A DNA stretch of 64,000 nt, taken from Mesostigma viride. Its lineage: Eukaryota; Streptophyta; Mesostigmatophyceae; Mesostigmatales; Mesostigmataceae. The position numbers and the translations under genes were made by a program. Where the stretch lies: the NCBI GenBank assembly GCA_009746045.1, contig RPFO01001992.1:2501-66500 (forward strand), written 5' to 3'. Under the pieces are notes generated by a model, which was given only the letters and a program-made list of their open reading frames with translations, ran no database searches and was not told the origin of the DNA. Of this stretch, positions 11,099 through 23,039 are shown piece after piece; the first letter of the stretch is position 1; each line of letters starts with the position of its first letter.

Positions 11099-12386
11099 CA
11101 GGTTGGCCAATACTTCGGTACGTCAAATACGTCGGCCTCAAAATACGAGTATTATACGTGGAGCATGGCAGAATACGTCAGCAGAATACGTGGCAGTGTG
11201 CAGCATGGTTATGAATGGGCCTTTGGGGTTAAGGCCTTAGGGGGCATAGTTATGCATGGAGATCAGTAAATTATGGTGGAAGGCATACTTCAATCTGCAC
11301 CATTCCTTGCACTTATTCCCCACCAGCCTTCCATAATTTTTTAATGCAATATGTGCACATTCCTTGCACTTATTCCCTACCAACCTGCCATGCACCATAA
11401 TTTACGTACCCATTACTGCATGTGCACATTCCTTGCAAGCTCTACAAACAGGTCGTGGACCGGCTGGATCGCATTGTATCTCCGCACATCTGAACCCTGT
11501 GATGCCAGATCTCCTTTGCGGCCGTTCCGAGCTTGGAACTGGATTCGTTGTCCACATCGTCGCGTCGCTGCAGCAACACGATGTTTTCTGGCATACGCGG
11601 GCTTTTGGTTCCCGCCGCACATTTGAAAGTGCTGTCCTCCGGCTTTTTGCCTTTGCAATGTGTGCAGTTCTTGGACGTTTGGAATCATGGCATGGCTAAC
11701 GTGATGACTGACTAGCTAGACCTTTTCAGTGGTTTTCCATTTGCGGGTATTTCCTCGTAAATGGTGGGAGAGCGATCGCAGCAATGGTGCTCACCACTAG
11801 ACACTCCCGGCCAGTTAGGCTCGAAACACACGCCCTGATCAAGCATGCTGTTTCCGGCCCCACCGTCTAGGTCATCTAGTCGCTCTACACGTAAGCCAGC
11901 CATAATAGTTTCAATGCACAAGGCTACACATTTCCAACACCATTCATCTTCATCATCCTGAACGACTCGAAAACGCGGACAAGATAACGGCAGGCTCGAG
12001 CTACCATGGTCCGGATTCTCCCGATTTCTGGCCTGCGGATACAGGCTGTGTTACAAATACCACGTTCCCAGCACAGCTGGCATTTTCATCGTGCTGGCAC
12101 TCTCTCGGTCTCTCCGTGTAATTTCAGCTAACTTGCCAACTGCCAAGTCATTACTGGACTTGCGAAAAGCCTAGCTCTAGTACAGTGTAGAAAATCTTGG
12201 TAAAGGTAGGCGCCGCGCCACGGTCCGGTTGGCCTGGCGCCAAGCGCTGCCCCACCTCGAACCTCGAAAATTTCCAAGTCCAAATCACGTATTCCTGACA
12301 AAATACGCGTATAGTACGTCGGGGCCAAAAAAACGCGTATTGCCGTATTTATTTTGACAATATACGCACGTATTTGCCAACCTAGG
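11099..12386 (-). mobile_element. hAT-1: non-autonomous hAT element, 1288 bp
   Basis: Flanked by a perfect 8-bp duplication CCAGCCAC (11091-11098 and 12387-12394), the length typical of hAT insertions. The ends are CAGGTTGGCCAATAC... and ...GTATTTGCCAACCTAGG. It is inverted relative to hAT-2: 11099-11445 matches the complement of 19013-19354, and 12035-12386 the complement of about 17984-18385. The interior (11446-12034) differs from hAT-2 and holds no recognisable transposase. It interrupts the LINE between codons for IPASH and AQLPA. Confidence 0.75.
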
Positions 12387-14026
12387 CCAGCCACGCCCAG
12401 CTGCCCGCTGCTGGCCCGGCATCCGCCCTTCGGCACCTCGCTGGCAAGCTCAGCGCCCGCGGCAGGGGCCCTGCTGCCCCCCTGCCGCCTGCCCCACTTC
12501 ACCAGCCTGCACCGGCTCCCCGCCGTCATCCAGGCCCGGCAAGCCCTGCGCGACAAACGCGACCCTGCCCGCTACGCCCCGCTTCAAAGCCGAATATCAC
12601 TCGGCCAACTGGCAGACGACCAAGGAGGAGGAGGCCGGACCTCCATGTCCGCGACTTCGCCCACCTCAAGGACCAGCACGGCAAGTACGCCTGGACCCGC
12701 CTGCGTCACGCCCAACGGCCAGCCGGCGGCGCACAGCCGGCGCCGCGGACGCTCTCTGGCTCACCGCAGCAGCAGCTTGACCAGTGGTATTCCTCCCAGT
12801 ACCGGCTGCTCGGCGCCCCCCCGCCGCCTCCTCCGCTTGGCCCTCTGGCGGCCGCGCGCCTGACGCCTGCGGGCGTTCCTGCGCCGCCCACGCCGCCCGC
12901 CGCTGAGCAGAACTACACGTACCCGGCCCTGACGGAACCCCTGGCCGACCCCAACGAGCTACCGCTGTTCACCGAGCTCGAACTGAGCACCGCCGCCAAG
13001 CAACTCCGCTTCTACGCCCCCCTCGGACCTGACCAGCTCCCCGCCCCGGTGAAATTAAGCTGACGGCGCTCACCGCGGGTTCCTGCTTGACGTCTGCAAC
13101 CGGATCCTGCTTGCCAACGCGCCGCCCATTCCTGAGTGGCAGCACAGTTACCGTATTATGCTGTACAAAAACAAAGGTTCCCCTGACGACCCCACTAACT
13201 ACCGAGGAGTCTGCATGATTCCAGAGCGCCGCACTCAAGTTGTTCATGCCCATGATCCTCAACCGCCTTCGTTCTGCTCTCGACCGTCACCTAGGGGAAA
13301 GTCAAATGGGCTTTCGTCCTGGGCGCAACACCGTCATGGCCATTTTCGTCGCGCGCCGCCTCTTGGAGGAAATCTCTCTCTTGCAACCTGGTGAGTTTCC
13401 CGCCATCCTGATCTTTGTCGACTTCATCAAGGCTTTCGATTCTGTCCTCTGGGACGCTCTATGGGCTGTCCTTGCACGCGCTCGCGTCCCCACTCCCCTG
13501 ATTACCGTCATCCGCACGCTGAATGAGGGGTCGACCACTTCGGTGCACACTCAACACGGCTTTACCCCGCCATGCCCACTGCAGACCGGCGTCTTGCAGG
13601 GTTGCGTCCTGTCGCCGTACCTGTTTATTATTGTAGTGGATTATGTTATGCGCCAGGCACGTGCCCGCTTTGCTAGCATTGCAGGCCGTGCCCCTGGCCT
13701 ACTGGTCACGAACGAGCTTGGGGAAGGGGGGTCGACTAACAAGCAGAATTTACTAGCTGACCTCATTTATGCCGACGACATCACGCTCATCGAGAAGCCG
13801 GAGTCTGCCCAACTTTGGCTGGACTGCCTGGCGCTCGAGGCTCGGGCGGTTGGTCTAGAAATCAGCCCCAAAACGGAGGCCCTGGCTCTCGGCATGGCAG
13901 GGCCCCCGCCCACACTCCGCCTCTTAGACGACACCGAGGTCAACTACCCGGCTACTTCAGGCCGCTTCAAGCTGCTCGGCAGTTGGCTTCCCGACTGCGA
14001 GGACGACCTGAGGACACGGATCGGCA
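12387..14026 (+). pseudogene. LINE reverse transcriptase, frameshifted
   Basis: A non-LTR reverse transcriptase polymerises DNA from the element RNA at a nicked target. Visible motifs in 13240-14026: ESQMGFRPGRNT (fingers), FVDFIKAFDSV (motif A), LQTGVLQGCVLSPYLF (motif B) and YADDITL (motif C, the catalytic YADD). The upstream part KNKGSPDDPTNYRGVCMIPE (13158-13230) is in another frame. A 2-bp deletion next to that point, relative to the copy at 16989-17189, explains the shift. The 3' part is cut by the insertion at 14027. Also known as the 264-aa ORF 13240-14034, whose last residues come from the insertion. Confidence 0.85.
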
Positions 14027-14046
14027 TTAATTAATTAATTAATTAT

Positions 14047-15932
14047 CGGGACATGACACCCGGGACTTTTTTGGCGCCAAAAAAGTCGGGACGGTACCGA
14101 CGGACCGTGAAATTGTGGTGCACAGTGCGCGCACCGTGCGGAGGTGGCCATGGCGACGTGGGTTCCGTTAAAATATGGCTAATCCGGAGGGCGACAGGCC
14201 GAAAAATTAAGCCGATGGTTAAAAGTGATGTTCTATTATGATGTTTCATAGCCAGATCTGCACTATTTGCAAAGTCGCTGCCTTTGTTGGTACAGATTTG
14301 CACGGGGGTCTCATCCAACAATTTGGCCGCGATGAATAATCTAGCATGCGTGCCTGCGACGGTAGAACTCGATATTCGTGGGTATTGATGCAGCAAGAGC
14401 CGTTTAGTAACGGACACCATGAAAATAACCTAAGCGTCTTCGATCTGCGGCCATTTCCTGTCATTTCTAAAATGATTTCAATCAGGCCTGCGCGATCCGC
14501 GGTTAATCCATCCATGGCTGGCTGGCTTTTCTTGCGCGCCTGGGTAGGAAATAATGCCGGCCGTGGTACGTTGATTTGCCGCATGTCACCGCCCAGTCTG
14601 TTTGCGCTCTTAGTGAACCTGGCATGAAACTTTTGGCGCCGTTTCTGGGTTCTTCTTGCTATTTTGTTCTCCACTTGTTGCAGTTGTGCTATCAGATTTT
14701 CCGCAGCTTTCAATGGTTTTCCTTACGCTGCGTATGCCATGCTTCCTAAAGCTACCCAGAATTGATCGGGCAGTTATCTGGCTTTGCTACGCTTCCTGTA
14801 TGGAGGTTTTCACACGGTAGACATTCTATATTGCGTAGTCAAGGACCCTAGCTGCCTGGGAGCGGCATCACCGTTGCAAGGAGCTGGCGAGCTCATAAAC
14901 GCCTGTCATGGCTCTTCAGCCTGCTGGAAAACAAGGTTGTTGTATGGAAGGTGAGAATATGTGAGTTACTTATCACATCCCCACCTGTTTAGCCTCCATT
15001 AAACATGGCTTGTACTTCCTAGATGACAGGGATCAGGTCGTTATGGCTATGAAGGATGCACCTTTTATCCATAAGCGTCATGACATGGTGTTGGCTATGA
15101 GTGATTCTCGCAAGCGGTCATACCTGCTCATAATGGTTAAAGAGTTGGTGGTTGTTTTCTTCAAGCATCTAGCATTTGTTTTTCGTGGTTCTGCCCCATT
15201 TGCAGGGGGCAAGCTTAGGAATGTGCTCATGGTATTGCCTCATGTCATGGTGCACCAAGCATGCAGGCTGGCAGCTATAACAAGATGTAATATGGGCAAA
15301 CTAGGTCAGAATGACCTGTAATTTGGTGGCAAGCTTTGTGATACATTAATTTAATTAATTGCACTTGTTTTGGCCCAGTTTGTGGTGGGCAAGGGTGTCT
15401 TTGTGGTGGTGTTTGAGCTCCAAACCACAAAAAGCGATCAATTTTGTTTTGCACATGACCATATTTCAATGTGGGTAAACGTGGTCAGAATGAGCTGAAA
15501 CTTTGGGGCTGTGTGATTGCAACCCTGGGCCAATTTTGAATATAAGATTTGACCCCATTGCATGTGTCTATGATTTGATATATTTTTTTAGGCACCAAAA
15601 AATACGTGTTTTGGGCTAAATTATTTAAATGTGTCTAAACATGCTTATTCTGACCTGCAAACTAGCTGGAATTAATGGCAAGGGTTGCAATTAGATGGGA
15701 ATATATGATTTGGCCACATTGGGTTTGCCCATTGTTCTAGGGAAAATCGGCCAAAAATAGCGTCTTTTTCTATTTTTAGCACATAACTGCCACATGGTGG
15801 GGGGTAGTACCCCCCCAAGTGGTTGGAAAATTTTTTTTTATCATATTTATGGTCCCCCATCATAACTGGATTTTTATCACATGCCTAGGTATGGTTTCCA
15901 GAAAAGTGCCCTTTTGGGGTGTCATGTCCCGT
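14047..15932 (+). mobile_element. 1.89-kb non-autonomous DNA transposon, copy 1
   Basis: Inverted ends CGGGACATGACACCC (14047-14061) and GGGTGTCATGTCCCG (15918-15932), flanked by TAT on both sides. Its first about 110 bp (GGCGCC palindrome, GTGGTGCAC, GGCCATGGCGACGTG) and last about 450 bp match the element at 43423-45315 in inverted orientation; lengths are nearly equal. ORFs inside (14246-14713, 15010-15321) show no transposase motif. Confidence 0.6.
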
Positions 15933-15933
15933 A

Positions 15934-16209
15934 TAGCTCCTGGCCTACGGCGACGTCGGGCACCATCGTGTGGTGCCCTTTGTCCTGGAGGAGTTTGGGG
16001 CCATGGGGCCCCTGACCTCCGCCTTCTTCAAGGAGTGTTGCCGGCTCCGGGAGGACCGGCTGGACCTGGAGGGCCAGCGGGCCCCATGGTCGGCGCGGAC
16101 CTGGACGTCATATTGGCGTCAGCGCTTGTCGGTGGCGCTGACTCGGGCCATGGCGGACATCATGCTCCGCCGTACGCGGGCTGATTTTGCGGTGCAGCAG
16201 GGCTATTAG
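15934..16209 (+). pseudogene. C-terminal fragment of an unidentified retroelement-like protein
   Basis: Reads in one frame to TAG at 16207-16209: VPFVLEEFGAMGPLTSAFF, WTSYWRQRLSVALTRAMA, MLRRTRADFAVQQGY. The W-x-x-Y-W-x-Q-R-x-S-V-A-L pattern near a C-terminus looks like the tail of a retrotransposon polyprotein, but I cannot name the family. The 5' part is missing, cut at the transposon boundary. An AT-rich presumed 3' UTR follows to about 16340. Confidence 0.4.
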
Positions 16210-16339
16210 GTTCCTCCCGTTAGGCGTTTCCATTGGTCTTATCGTAGTATAGAGCTTTGACATGGCTCTGTATATAGGTTTATAGCTGGGCGTTTGCTTT
16301 GGTTTGAGTGATTTCACTCTGCTGTAAGTAATTATATTT

Positions 16340-17375
16340 TTAATATATGTGTCGTACGTACAGACACGTGACTGCGTCACGTGAGCATAAGTCCTCAGTG
16401 GGAGGGGAACATGGGATGGAATGGATGGTGTAAGCTAGCTAGGTCCTAGTTACAGGGGTGTGGGCACCTCGGCCCGAATCGCTATGAATGCCATACGCGG
16501 TCACACGCGGAGCCCCCACAGACTTGGGCGCCGGGGGTGGTCTCCTTCATCACTACTTGCCATCTATCCTTGCGTACCATCTGCCTCCATATTACAGACA
16601 AACCAGGAGGCTGCCCGGGTGTGAGCCCATCACGTCTAGTGTAGCACATGTCCATGCCGAGTCTATCACGAAAAGTCCACAACAGGTGGCGACCCTGCCG
16701 CGCGCGGCCTGGGGCACGCCAGGTGAGGACACATCGCCCAGGCTGGGCGGGCTTGGTGCCAGCTCTAGCTGTGAGTCTATCTGATGTGTCTACCTGATCT
16801 GTGCGGGCCAGGTGCCCGGCTAGGCCCAGGCGCCTGTGCCTAAGAGTGTGGGAAACATTGGGCAAATCAGCGTACGATCCCGGCCTCCGTTACTAATGTG
16901 CAAACCAAAGGGAAGATCAGGATGGCGGGAAACTCACCAGCTGGTTGCAGGAGAGCGATTTCCTTGAAGAGGCGACGCGCGGCGAAGATCAGGCCATGAC
17001 GGTGTTGCGCCCAGGACGAAAGCCCATTTGACTTTCCCCTAGGTGACGGTCGAGAGCAGAACGAAGGCGGTTGAGGATCATGCGCATGAACAACTTGAGT
17101 GCGGCCGGCTCTGGAATCATGCAGACTCCTCGGTAGTTAGCGGGGAACCTTTGTTTTCGTACAGCATAATACGGTAGCTGTGCTGCCACTCAGGAATTAT
17201 CGGCGGCGCGTCGGCAATTAGCAGGATCCGGCTGCAGACGTCAAGCAGGAACCCCGTGAGCGCCGTCAGCTTAATTGCACTGGGGCGGGGAGCTGGTCAG
17301 GTCCAACGGCGGCGTATAGAAGCGGAGTTGCTTGGCGGCGGTGCTCAGGCCTCGAGCTCGGTGAACGGCGTGGGT
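16340..17375 (-). mobile_element. Second LINE copy, minus strand, internally deleted
   Basis: The minus strand repeats the LINE above: NYRGVCMIPEPAALKLFMRM and FRPGRNTVMA at 17189-16989, then an abrupt junction near 16905 to the C-terminal part (PNVSHTLRHRRLGLAGHLAR). The reverse-transcriptase catalytic motifs are therefore missing. The 3' UTR with TTATGCTCACGTGACGCAG ends near 16340 in an AT-rich tail. It is the same LINE family as the plus-strand element. Confidence 0.7.
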
Positions 17376-17385
17376 CGGATCGGCA

Positions 17386-17983
17386 TGGCGTGGGCGCAAC
17401 TCCATGACTACCGCCGCTGGTGGAGCAACCCGGCCGCCCTACCCCGGAGCCTCAAGCGTGACCTCTTCAAAGGTCGTCATTCTCACGATCCTGACCTACG
17501 GCGCCGAGACCTGGACTGGCACTGACGCAGGAGCTGGAGCAACGACTCAACGGCAACGTCACCAAGATGCTGCGCAAGGCCCGGGGTATGGTATCCGGCC
17601 TTTGGTTTGCACATCAGTAATGAGGATTTGTACGCTGATTTGCCCTATGTTTCCCACATTCTTTGGCACATGCGCCTGGCGCCGGGCCTAGCTGGGCAAC
17701 TGGCCTGCACACGGATCAGGTAGACACATCAGATAGACTAGCTGGCACCAATTAGGGCCGCCCAGCCGGCTGGGCGTTATGTCCTCCCCTGGCGTGCCCC
17801 AGGCCGCGCGCGGCAGGGCCGCCACCCGTGGACTTTTCATGATAGACTCGGCATGGACATGTGCTACCCTAGATGTGACGGGCTCACACCCGGGCAGCCT
17901 CCTGGTTTGTCTGTCATATGGAGGCAGATGGTACGCAAGGATAGATGGCAAGTAGTGATGAAGGAGACCACCCCGAAGTCTGT
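17386..17983 (+). pseudogene. LINE C-terminal coding segment
   Basis: Continues the frame broken at 14026: GMAWAQLHDYRRWWSNPAAL, a frameshift near 17475, then VILTILTYGAETWTGT, EQRLNGNVTKMLRKARG, LPYVSHILWHMRLAPG and GLSVIWRQMVRKDRW. These are typical of sequences after the polymerase domain of non-LTR elements. It ends at the hAT-2 insertion. Confidence 0.65.
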
Positions 17984-19354
17984 CAGCCAGGTTGGCAAAT
18001 ACGTGCGTATTGTCAAAATAAATACGGCAACTTGTCAAAATAAATACGCGTATAGTACGTCAGGCCAAAAAAACGCGTGACGCGTTTTTTTGGCCCCGAC
18101 GTACTATAAGCGTATTTTGTCAGGAATACGTGATTTGGACTGATCGAGAAATATTCGAGGTTCGAGCTGGGGCAGCGCTTGGCGCCAGCTAGGCCAACCC
18201 GGGAGCGTGGCGCGGCGCCTACCTTCACCAAGATTTTACACTATGAACTAGGCTTTTCGCAAGTCCAGTAATGACTTGGCAGTTGGCAAGCTAGCTGAAA
18301 CTACACGGAGAGAGTGCCAGCACGATGAAAATGCCAGCTGTGTTGGGAACGTGGTACTTATAACACAGCCTGGATCATTGATATTGCATGGCGGTGTGCC
18401 ATTGGATTTTGTCGCCAAGGGCAAACATGTTTTTGCAGCCATGCCAGAAAAAGGGCCAGAACATACTTTTGTAACGAAAAGAACTGTCTTGGTGAAGGAT
18501 GCTCTGGGGAAAACGGTTTCGCAGCTGAAGTTTAGCTGCGCATTTTGCGGCCATAATTTTACCAGTGGCGATGGCAAGCAGATTAGTGCGACCTGGATGC
18601 GCGCGCAGTTTGCGGGCATCGCAGGGCAGGGCATAATAGATGCACTTGCCCTGACGCAAAGATTGGGCAGAAACGGAGGTTAGAATTCCAGGAGTTGTGG
18701 AGCAAGAAGGCCGGGCTGAAGGCGAGGAAGCAGCAGCACCTTAGCTTCAAGACAATGGCGGAGAGCGGCCACGGCCTTGCTTAATTCGGGGTCGGCAGGT
18801 GCAGGAGATCCTCGCCAGCAGACAATCACGAGGTTTGTGAGCCCCATAAACGAAGAGGAATGCCATCTCCTGGTGGCGAACTTCTTTGTTGAGAATGCTA
18901 TTTCCTTTCGATCACGCGGCTCAGAGCCGCTCTTTCAAGGCGATGATTGCCGGCCTTAGTCAGTACAAAGGGCTGATCACTGCTGAGTCCCGGACTTGGC
19001 ATGCACTATGAATGCTTGCAAGGAATGTGCACATGCAGTAATTGGTAAATTATGGTGGCAGGTTTGGTAGGGAATAAGTGCAAGGAATGTGCACATGCAG
19101 TTTAAATTTATGGCAGGCTGGTAGGGAATAAGTGCAAGGAATGGTGCAGATTAAATTATGCCTTCCACCATAATTTACTGATATCCATGCATAATAACTA
19201 TGTCCCTAAGGCCTAAACCCTAAAGGCCCATTCAATAACCATGCTGCACACTGCCACGTATTCTGGTGACGTATTCTGCCAGGCTCCACGTAAAATACTC
19301 GTATTTTGAGGCCGACGTATTTGACGTCACGGTACCGACGTATTGGCCAACCTG
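17984..19354 (+). mobile_element. hAT-2: deleted hAT transposon, 1371 bp
   Basis: Inserted in the LINE 3' part with an 8-bp duplication (AAGTCTGT at 17976-17983, GAGTCTGT at 19355-19362; 7 of 8 match). The termini share the AGGTTGGC(A/C)AATACG sequence with hAT-1. A perfect fold-back lies at 18063-18095 (GGCCAAAAAAACGCG, three-base loop, then its complement). It carries a transposase N-terminal remnant but no catalytic core. Confidence 0.75.
18390..18959 (+). pseudogene. hAT transposase remnant with BED-like zinc finger
   Basis: The first part (to about 18683) reads GGVPLDFVAKGKHVFAA... and then LKFSCAFCGHNFTSGDGKQI, with the CxxC spacing followed by a basic/His region seen in BED-type DNA-binding fingers of hAT transposases. 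After a frame change the second part (18777-18959) reads TITRFVSPINEEECHLLVAN and FFVENAISFRSRGSEPLFQ. That resembles the FxxxNAISFxxxxSxxF region that follows the finger in hAT proteins. The RNaseH-like catalytic core and the dimerisation domain are missing. Confidence 0.55.
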
Positions 19355-19362
19355 GAGTCTGT

Positions 19363-19545
19363 GGGGGCTCCGCGTGTGACCGCGCATGGCATTCATAGCG
19401 CTTCGGGCCCGGTGGTGCCCACAACCCTGTAACTAGGACCTAGATAGCTTACATCATACATTCCATCCCATGCTCCCCTCCGCCACTGAGAACTTATGCT
19501 CACGTGACGCAGTCACGTGTCTATTAATTTATTATTAACAGGTCG
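19363..19545 (+). mobile_element. LINE 3' UTR end
   Basis: GGGGGCTCCGCGTGTGACCG through TTATGCTCACGTGACGCAG to CACGTGTCT plus an AT-rich tail. It matches the complement of 16340-16515, the end of the minus-strand LINE copy. Confidence 0.6.
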
Positions 19546-22500
19546 TGCTTGATGGTCCGGGGCAGGGGGCGCGGGGGGCTGACTCTACCAGCGACAATAC
19601 TCGTAGAGCTCGATCCTCATCATTGCCAGGCCGATCCAGGTCATCGTCTCATCGTCGCAGCAGGAAAGCCAACTGCCAAGCGGCTTGAATTGGTTCGGGT
19701 AGTGCACAGTAATTGAGCACATTTCTCATCCGTCAGGCCAAACTGCGCGACTGTAGTCAAGTCTCCACCAGGCTGCTCCATTCCTCGGCTTCATGTGCGA
19801 AAAGTCCGTCACGCCAACATCCGTCACCCTCCCGCATCCTGCGACATCCCGAGGTGGCGCGCAGCAGGTTGGCGGTGCAGCCCTGGGATATGGCACACAC
19901 ACACACATCTGTCACGGAAGGTAAGGGCCAACCGTTCTCCAGCTGGTGCAGCTGGTCGCGGCACTTTGCGACCTGTCGAATGCCAGCATCAGTGTAACCT
20001 CCTCGATGTCACTGGCGGTCAAGTCCATGAGGCCGTGGCAGAAGCTGGCAACGATGCTATTATGCCTTCATCTGTGGCGTTGCACATGCTGCTGACATCG
20101 ATCCAACCATTCCAGTTCCAGGCACATCAGACGCGGCAGTGATAGCCAACAAGCTGTCTCCCACGTCTGCCGACAGCCCGCCAGTTGCAAAGAGCGCAGC
20201 CGCAGGCACTTCTCAAGTCCCACCAACAAATCCTCTGCCAACCTTGGGTTAGATTGCCTTTCTAATAAGCTATCTAGATAGCTGCGAGCTCTCCAGAGGT
20301 CTACCAAGGTGTTCAGCCCGCGACCGTAGACAGATCGAGCGCCTGCAGATTACCGCACTTGGGGAGCAGCCATGCATTGCAAAACGCCTGCCTTGCTGCA
20401 TGGCAATGTCGGCTACGTGACTCGTCCCAGAACAACTTGCGAAGATCTTCCAAGGACTCATCCACTAGCTAACGGAAATGCACGGCAGGTCCGGCCGGCA
20501 TACATGATTAAAGCGCTCCTTCCACAGTATTGCGCTTTTAAGACCTGGACGCCAATGCCAGTAACAGCCATCTGTTTCAGCGTGGCGCGATCGTGCAAAG
20601 CCATCGGGCTGCCAATGACTTGCATAACGCAGCTAGCATGTCTCCAACTGGGAAAGGATATCGGTTTCAATTCCAGTGTCTATGGCCAGAAAAAAGAAAC
20701 ATCGCTAATGAAGCGGCACTGAGTTAACTGACCGTGCGAGCTCCCGCGTATAACTTACCGACACGTTGCCATTGCCTGATGCTCCTCAATATGCTTGTCT
20801 GACACCGTAACCAGCGCATGTGTAGGGAACCCGTCGCTGCTTGCAAGCCTCGGGCAGACGGGCAAGCAGTCAGCGACATGCATTTGCCAAATCCTCCCAG
20901 TTGTAACCAACGCCGTGCGCATGGAAAAGGACGCTGACTCTGCGGACCAGAAAAGAAAAGAACTAATATCAATTCAGTGCTATTTATTACTTCACCTATT
21001 ATACACTCATGAATGCAAGCTACAACGAAGATGCAGAGATCGATCCTGCCAGACAAGTAGCTTTCTATTAGCCAGAAGAACCAGTAATAATACAATTCCA
21101 GACAGTTTTAACAGCAGGCAAATGGCCCTCCGACGCACCAGTCCGTCACTTACGTTCTATGCATGGATTCAATGGCAAGAGTAATGCCCTGTCCTACTTT
21201 TTGCGTCTGATGTTGACACATGCTGTCGACCAAACCACCGAATCCTGACTGTCTTCAAGTCAGCTGGAGGCCTGTGCCTTGATAACGTTCTCAGAGGTCA
21301 CCCCAGATGGCAGCTGGACAATAGACGTCCAACCTGCATCAAGAAAGAGGCACTGCATGCATACCAGGCACACAGCAAGATGAATGTTGCTAGTAACGCG
21401 GCAGGTGACTTCGTGTGGTCATGCAAGACAATATATGGCCAAGATGTACTGCCGACGTGCTACAGCCCTTATGAGGTGACTCCATCCCCAGCCAGGTCAC
21501 CTACTAAGGTTTCCGCAGTTCACTGGGGGGGAAGTGGCCAAGAATGCAAGCAAAACAATCAATACACTCTCCGTTGTAATGAATATGACGTTCCCTCAAC
21601 AACTATCCAATTTTTCATACCATCACACCAGCGACAAATTGCACATTCCTTGCCACTGGCGCGCAGCCATCGACCAAAACCACTAAAGGACTCATTGACG
21701 CCAAACATAATAAGAGAGTTCTGCAATGTCTGTCGCATCGAAATTGAATCGCCATTTGGTAAGCAATCCAATAGCGCAGGCACCCTTATGTGGGGGCACG
21801 CATGAGCAAGCTATGAGCAATCATGTGCGGTCAGGTGGACACATGTGCACAATAATAGGACGATGGTTTAGTCAATATGAAGTGCAAAACGGCAGGCCGG
21901 ACCAAGCAGCTAGGGGGGGGGGGGAATGGAGGGTGGGTGGAGGGCTCTGGAGTGTCCTGTGTCAATAGTCCATCCGGGCGCCAAGGCACGACAACCAGGG
22001 ACTGAATCTGTCGCGCCTAGGTTCATTCCTGCACATATGACCTCAACAAAACACTATCATCAGGATCTGCACGGGCAGCCTCAATAAGTAGCGCTGCCTT
22101 TTAGGGCGATGCCAGGACATATACCAGGAGCGGCGCAAGCTTCTGGAGCACAACCAACCAAGGTGCATGTACGACGGTAGCCAGCTTCTTGACACGCACA
22201 CAACAAGTCTGACTCACGCATACAGGGCTTGCCTTGGCGTTTGAACTAGTGCCTGGTGATTGTGGAAAATTTGGTGATCAGTTTGTGTAGGCAGAGAGCG
22301 AAGCAAGAAGTTTCTTATGACGGTACGAAAAAAGAGTGTAGCTGGGTTATCCTCACAAACTGGATGCGCAGGCCAGCATGACTTAAGCGCCGCAATTTGA
22401 ATGAAAAGGGCTTCTTTCACTTTGTGAAGTATTGAACCTGAATCGTTAAGACTGATCGGTGCGTTTTCATTAATTGTCCACGATAACGGTGAACAGTGAT

Positions 22501-22689
22501 GCTTGGCATGTGTTCCTGGGGTGGAAACTGCACCAACACGAATGTGTAAAACGAATAGCTCACACACTGACATGAGCTTGGTGGCTCCAGGTGGGTGGCT
22601 AGAGTACACTTGGCAGGTTGCCGTTGCTCGGGCAAATCACGTAGTAGTATACTCTTACTGCTCTTCAATGATTGTTATTATTCTATGTG
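19546..22689. other. Region with no certain gene
   Basis: Apart from weak leucine-rich stretches near 19.9-20.4 kb, I see only short ORFs without motifs. There is a G-run at about 21911-21924 and no clear transposon ends. Confidence 0.4.
19940..20420 (-). pseudogene. Possible LRR-protein remnant
   Basis: Minus-strand stretches in differing frames look like leucine-rich repeats: LLPKCGNLQALDLSTV (about 20390-20330), LVGLEKCLRLRSLQLAGC and LSLPRLMCLELEWLDRCQ (20307-20068 frame), and LMDLTASDIEEVTLMLAFD (about 20035-19960). Stops and frame changes separate them. The similarity is only compositional and motif-level, so this could be chance. Confidence 0.3.
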
Positions 22690-22722
22690 AGAGAGGCTCA
22701 GGGAGGGAGGGAGGGAGGGAGA

Positions 22723-22804
<82 letters not shown>

Positions 22805-22868
22805 GTGTGTGTGTGTGTGAGAGAGAGAGAGGGGAGGGGGGGGGGGGGGGGGGGGGGAGAGAGAGACA
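22690..22868. repeat. GGGA / GA / GT / G microsatellite
   Basis: GGGA repeats, then about 40 GA dinucleotides, a short GT run, and a G-run of about 27 at 22831-22857. ORFs here encode only RE/LS dipeptides and are artefacts. Confidence 0.95.
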
Positions 22869-23039
22869 GACTGTGCATGTGTGCATGAATCCCAGGCTAT
22901 GTTGTGTATGGCGTAGAATACTGCCTGCATCGACATCGGTGGCAACACCCCTATCTAGTTAGTATTAGTACATCCGTCCCAGTGAGCACGCTGACGCATC
23001 GTCGTGCTGTGTTGTGCCCATGACTAACACGTTCGGTGA

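Larger units (their letters stand above)
14027..17375. mobile_element. 3.35-kb composite insertion in the LINE with 10-bp target duplication
   Basis: CGGATCGGCA occurs at 14017-14026 and again at 17376-17385, and in the LINE reading frame (TRIG|MAWAQ) only one copy belongs. The insertion starts with a TTAA-rich tail (14027-14045), suggesting a retroelement 3' end on the minus strand. It contains a 1.9-kb DNA transposon (14047-15932), a plus-strand coding remnant (15934-16209) and a minus-strand LINE copy (about 16340-17375). The order of these nested events is only partly resolved. Confidence 0.6.
11039..19545 (+). mobile_element. 5'-truncated LINE (non-LTR retrotransposon) broken by three nested insertions
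   Basis: LINE pieces in order: 11039-11098, 12387-14026, 17386-17983 and 19363-about 19545. The breaks are hAT-1 (11099-12386), a 3.35-kb insertion (14027-17375) and hAT-2 (17984-19354). Each break is flanked by a target duplication, and joining the pieces restores continuous LINE sequence. The pieces encode a linker, reverse transcriptase, an RNaseH-region/C-terminal segment (RIGMAWAQLHDYRRWW..., TYGAETWTGT) and a 3' UTR ending ...CACGTGTCT plus an AT-rich tail. The element is dead. Confidence 0.75.

Noticed and set aside
22503-22962. ORFs of RE/LS dipeptides
   Set aside because: Translation of a GA microsatellite.
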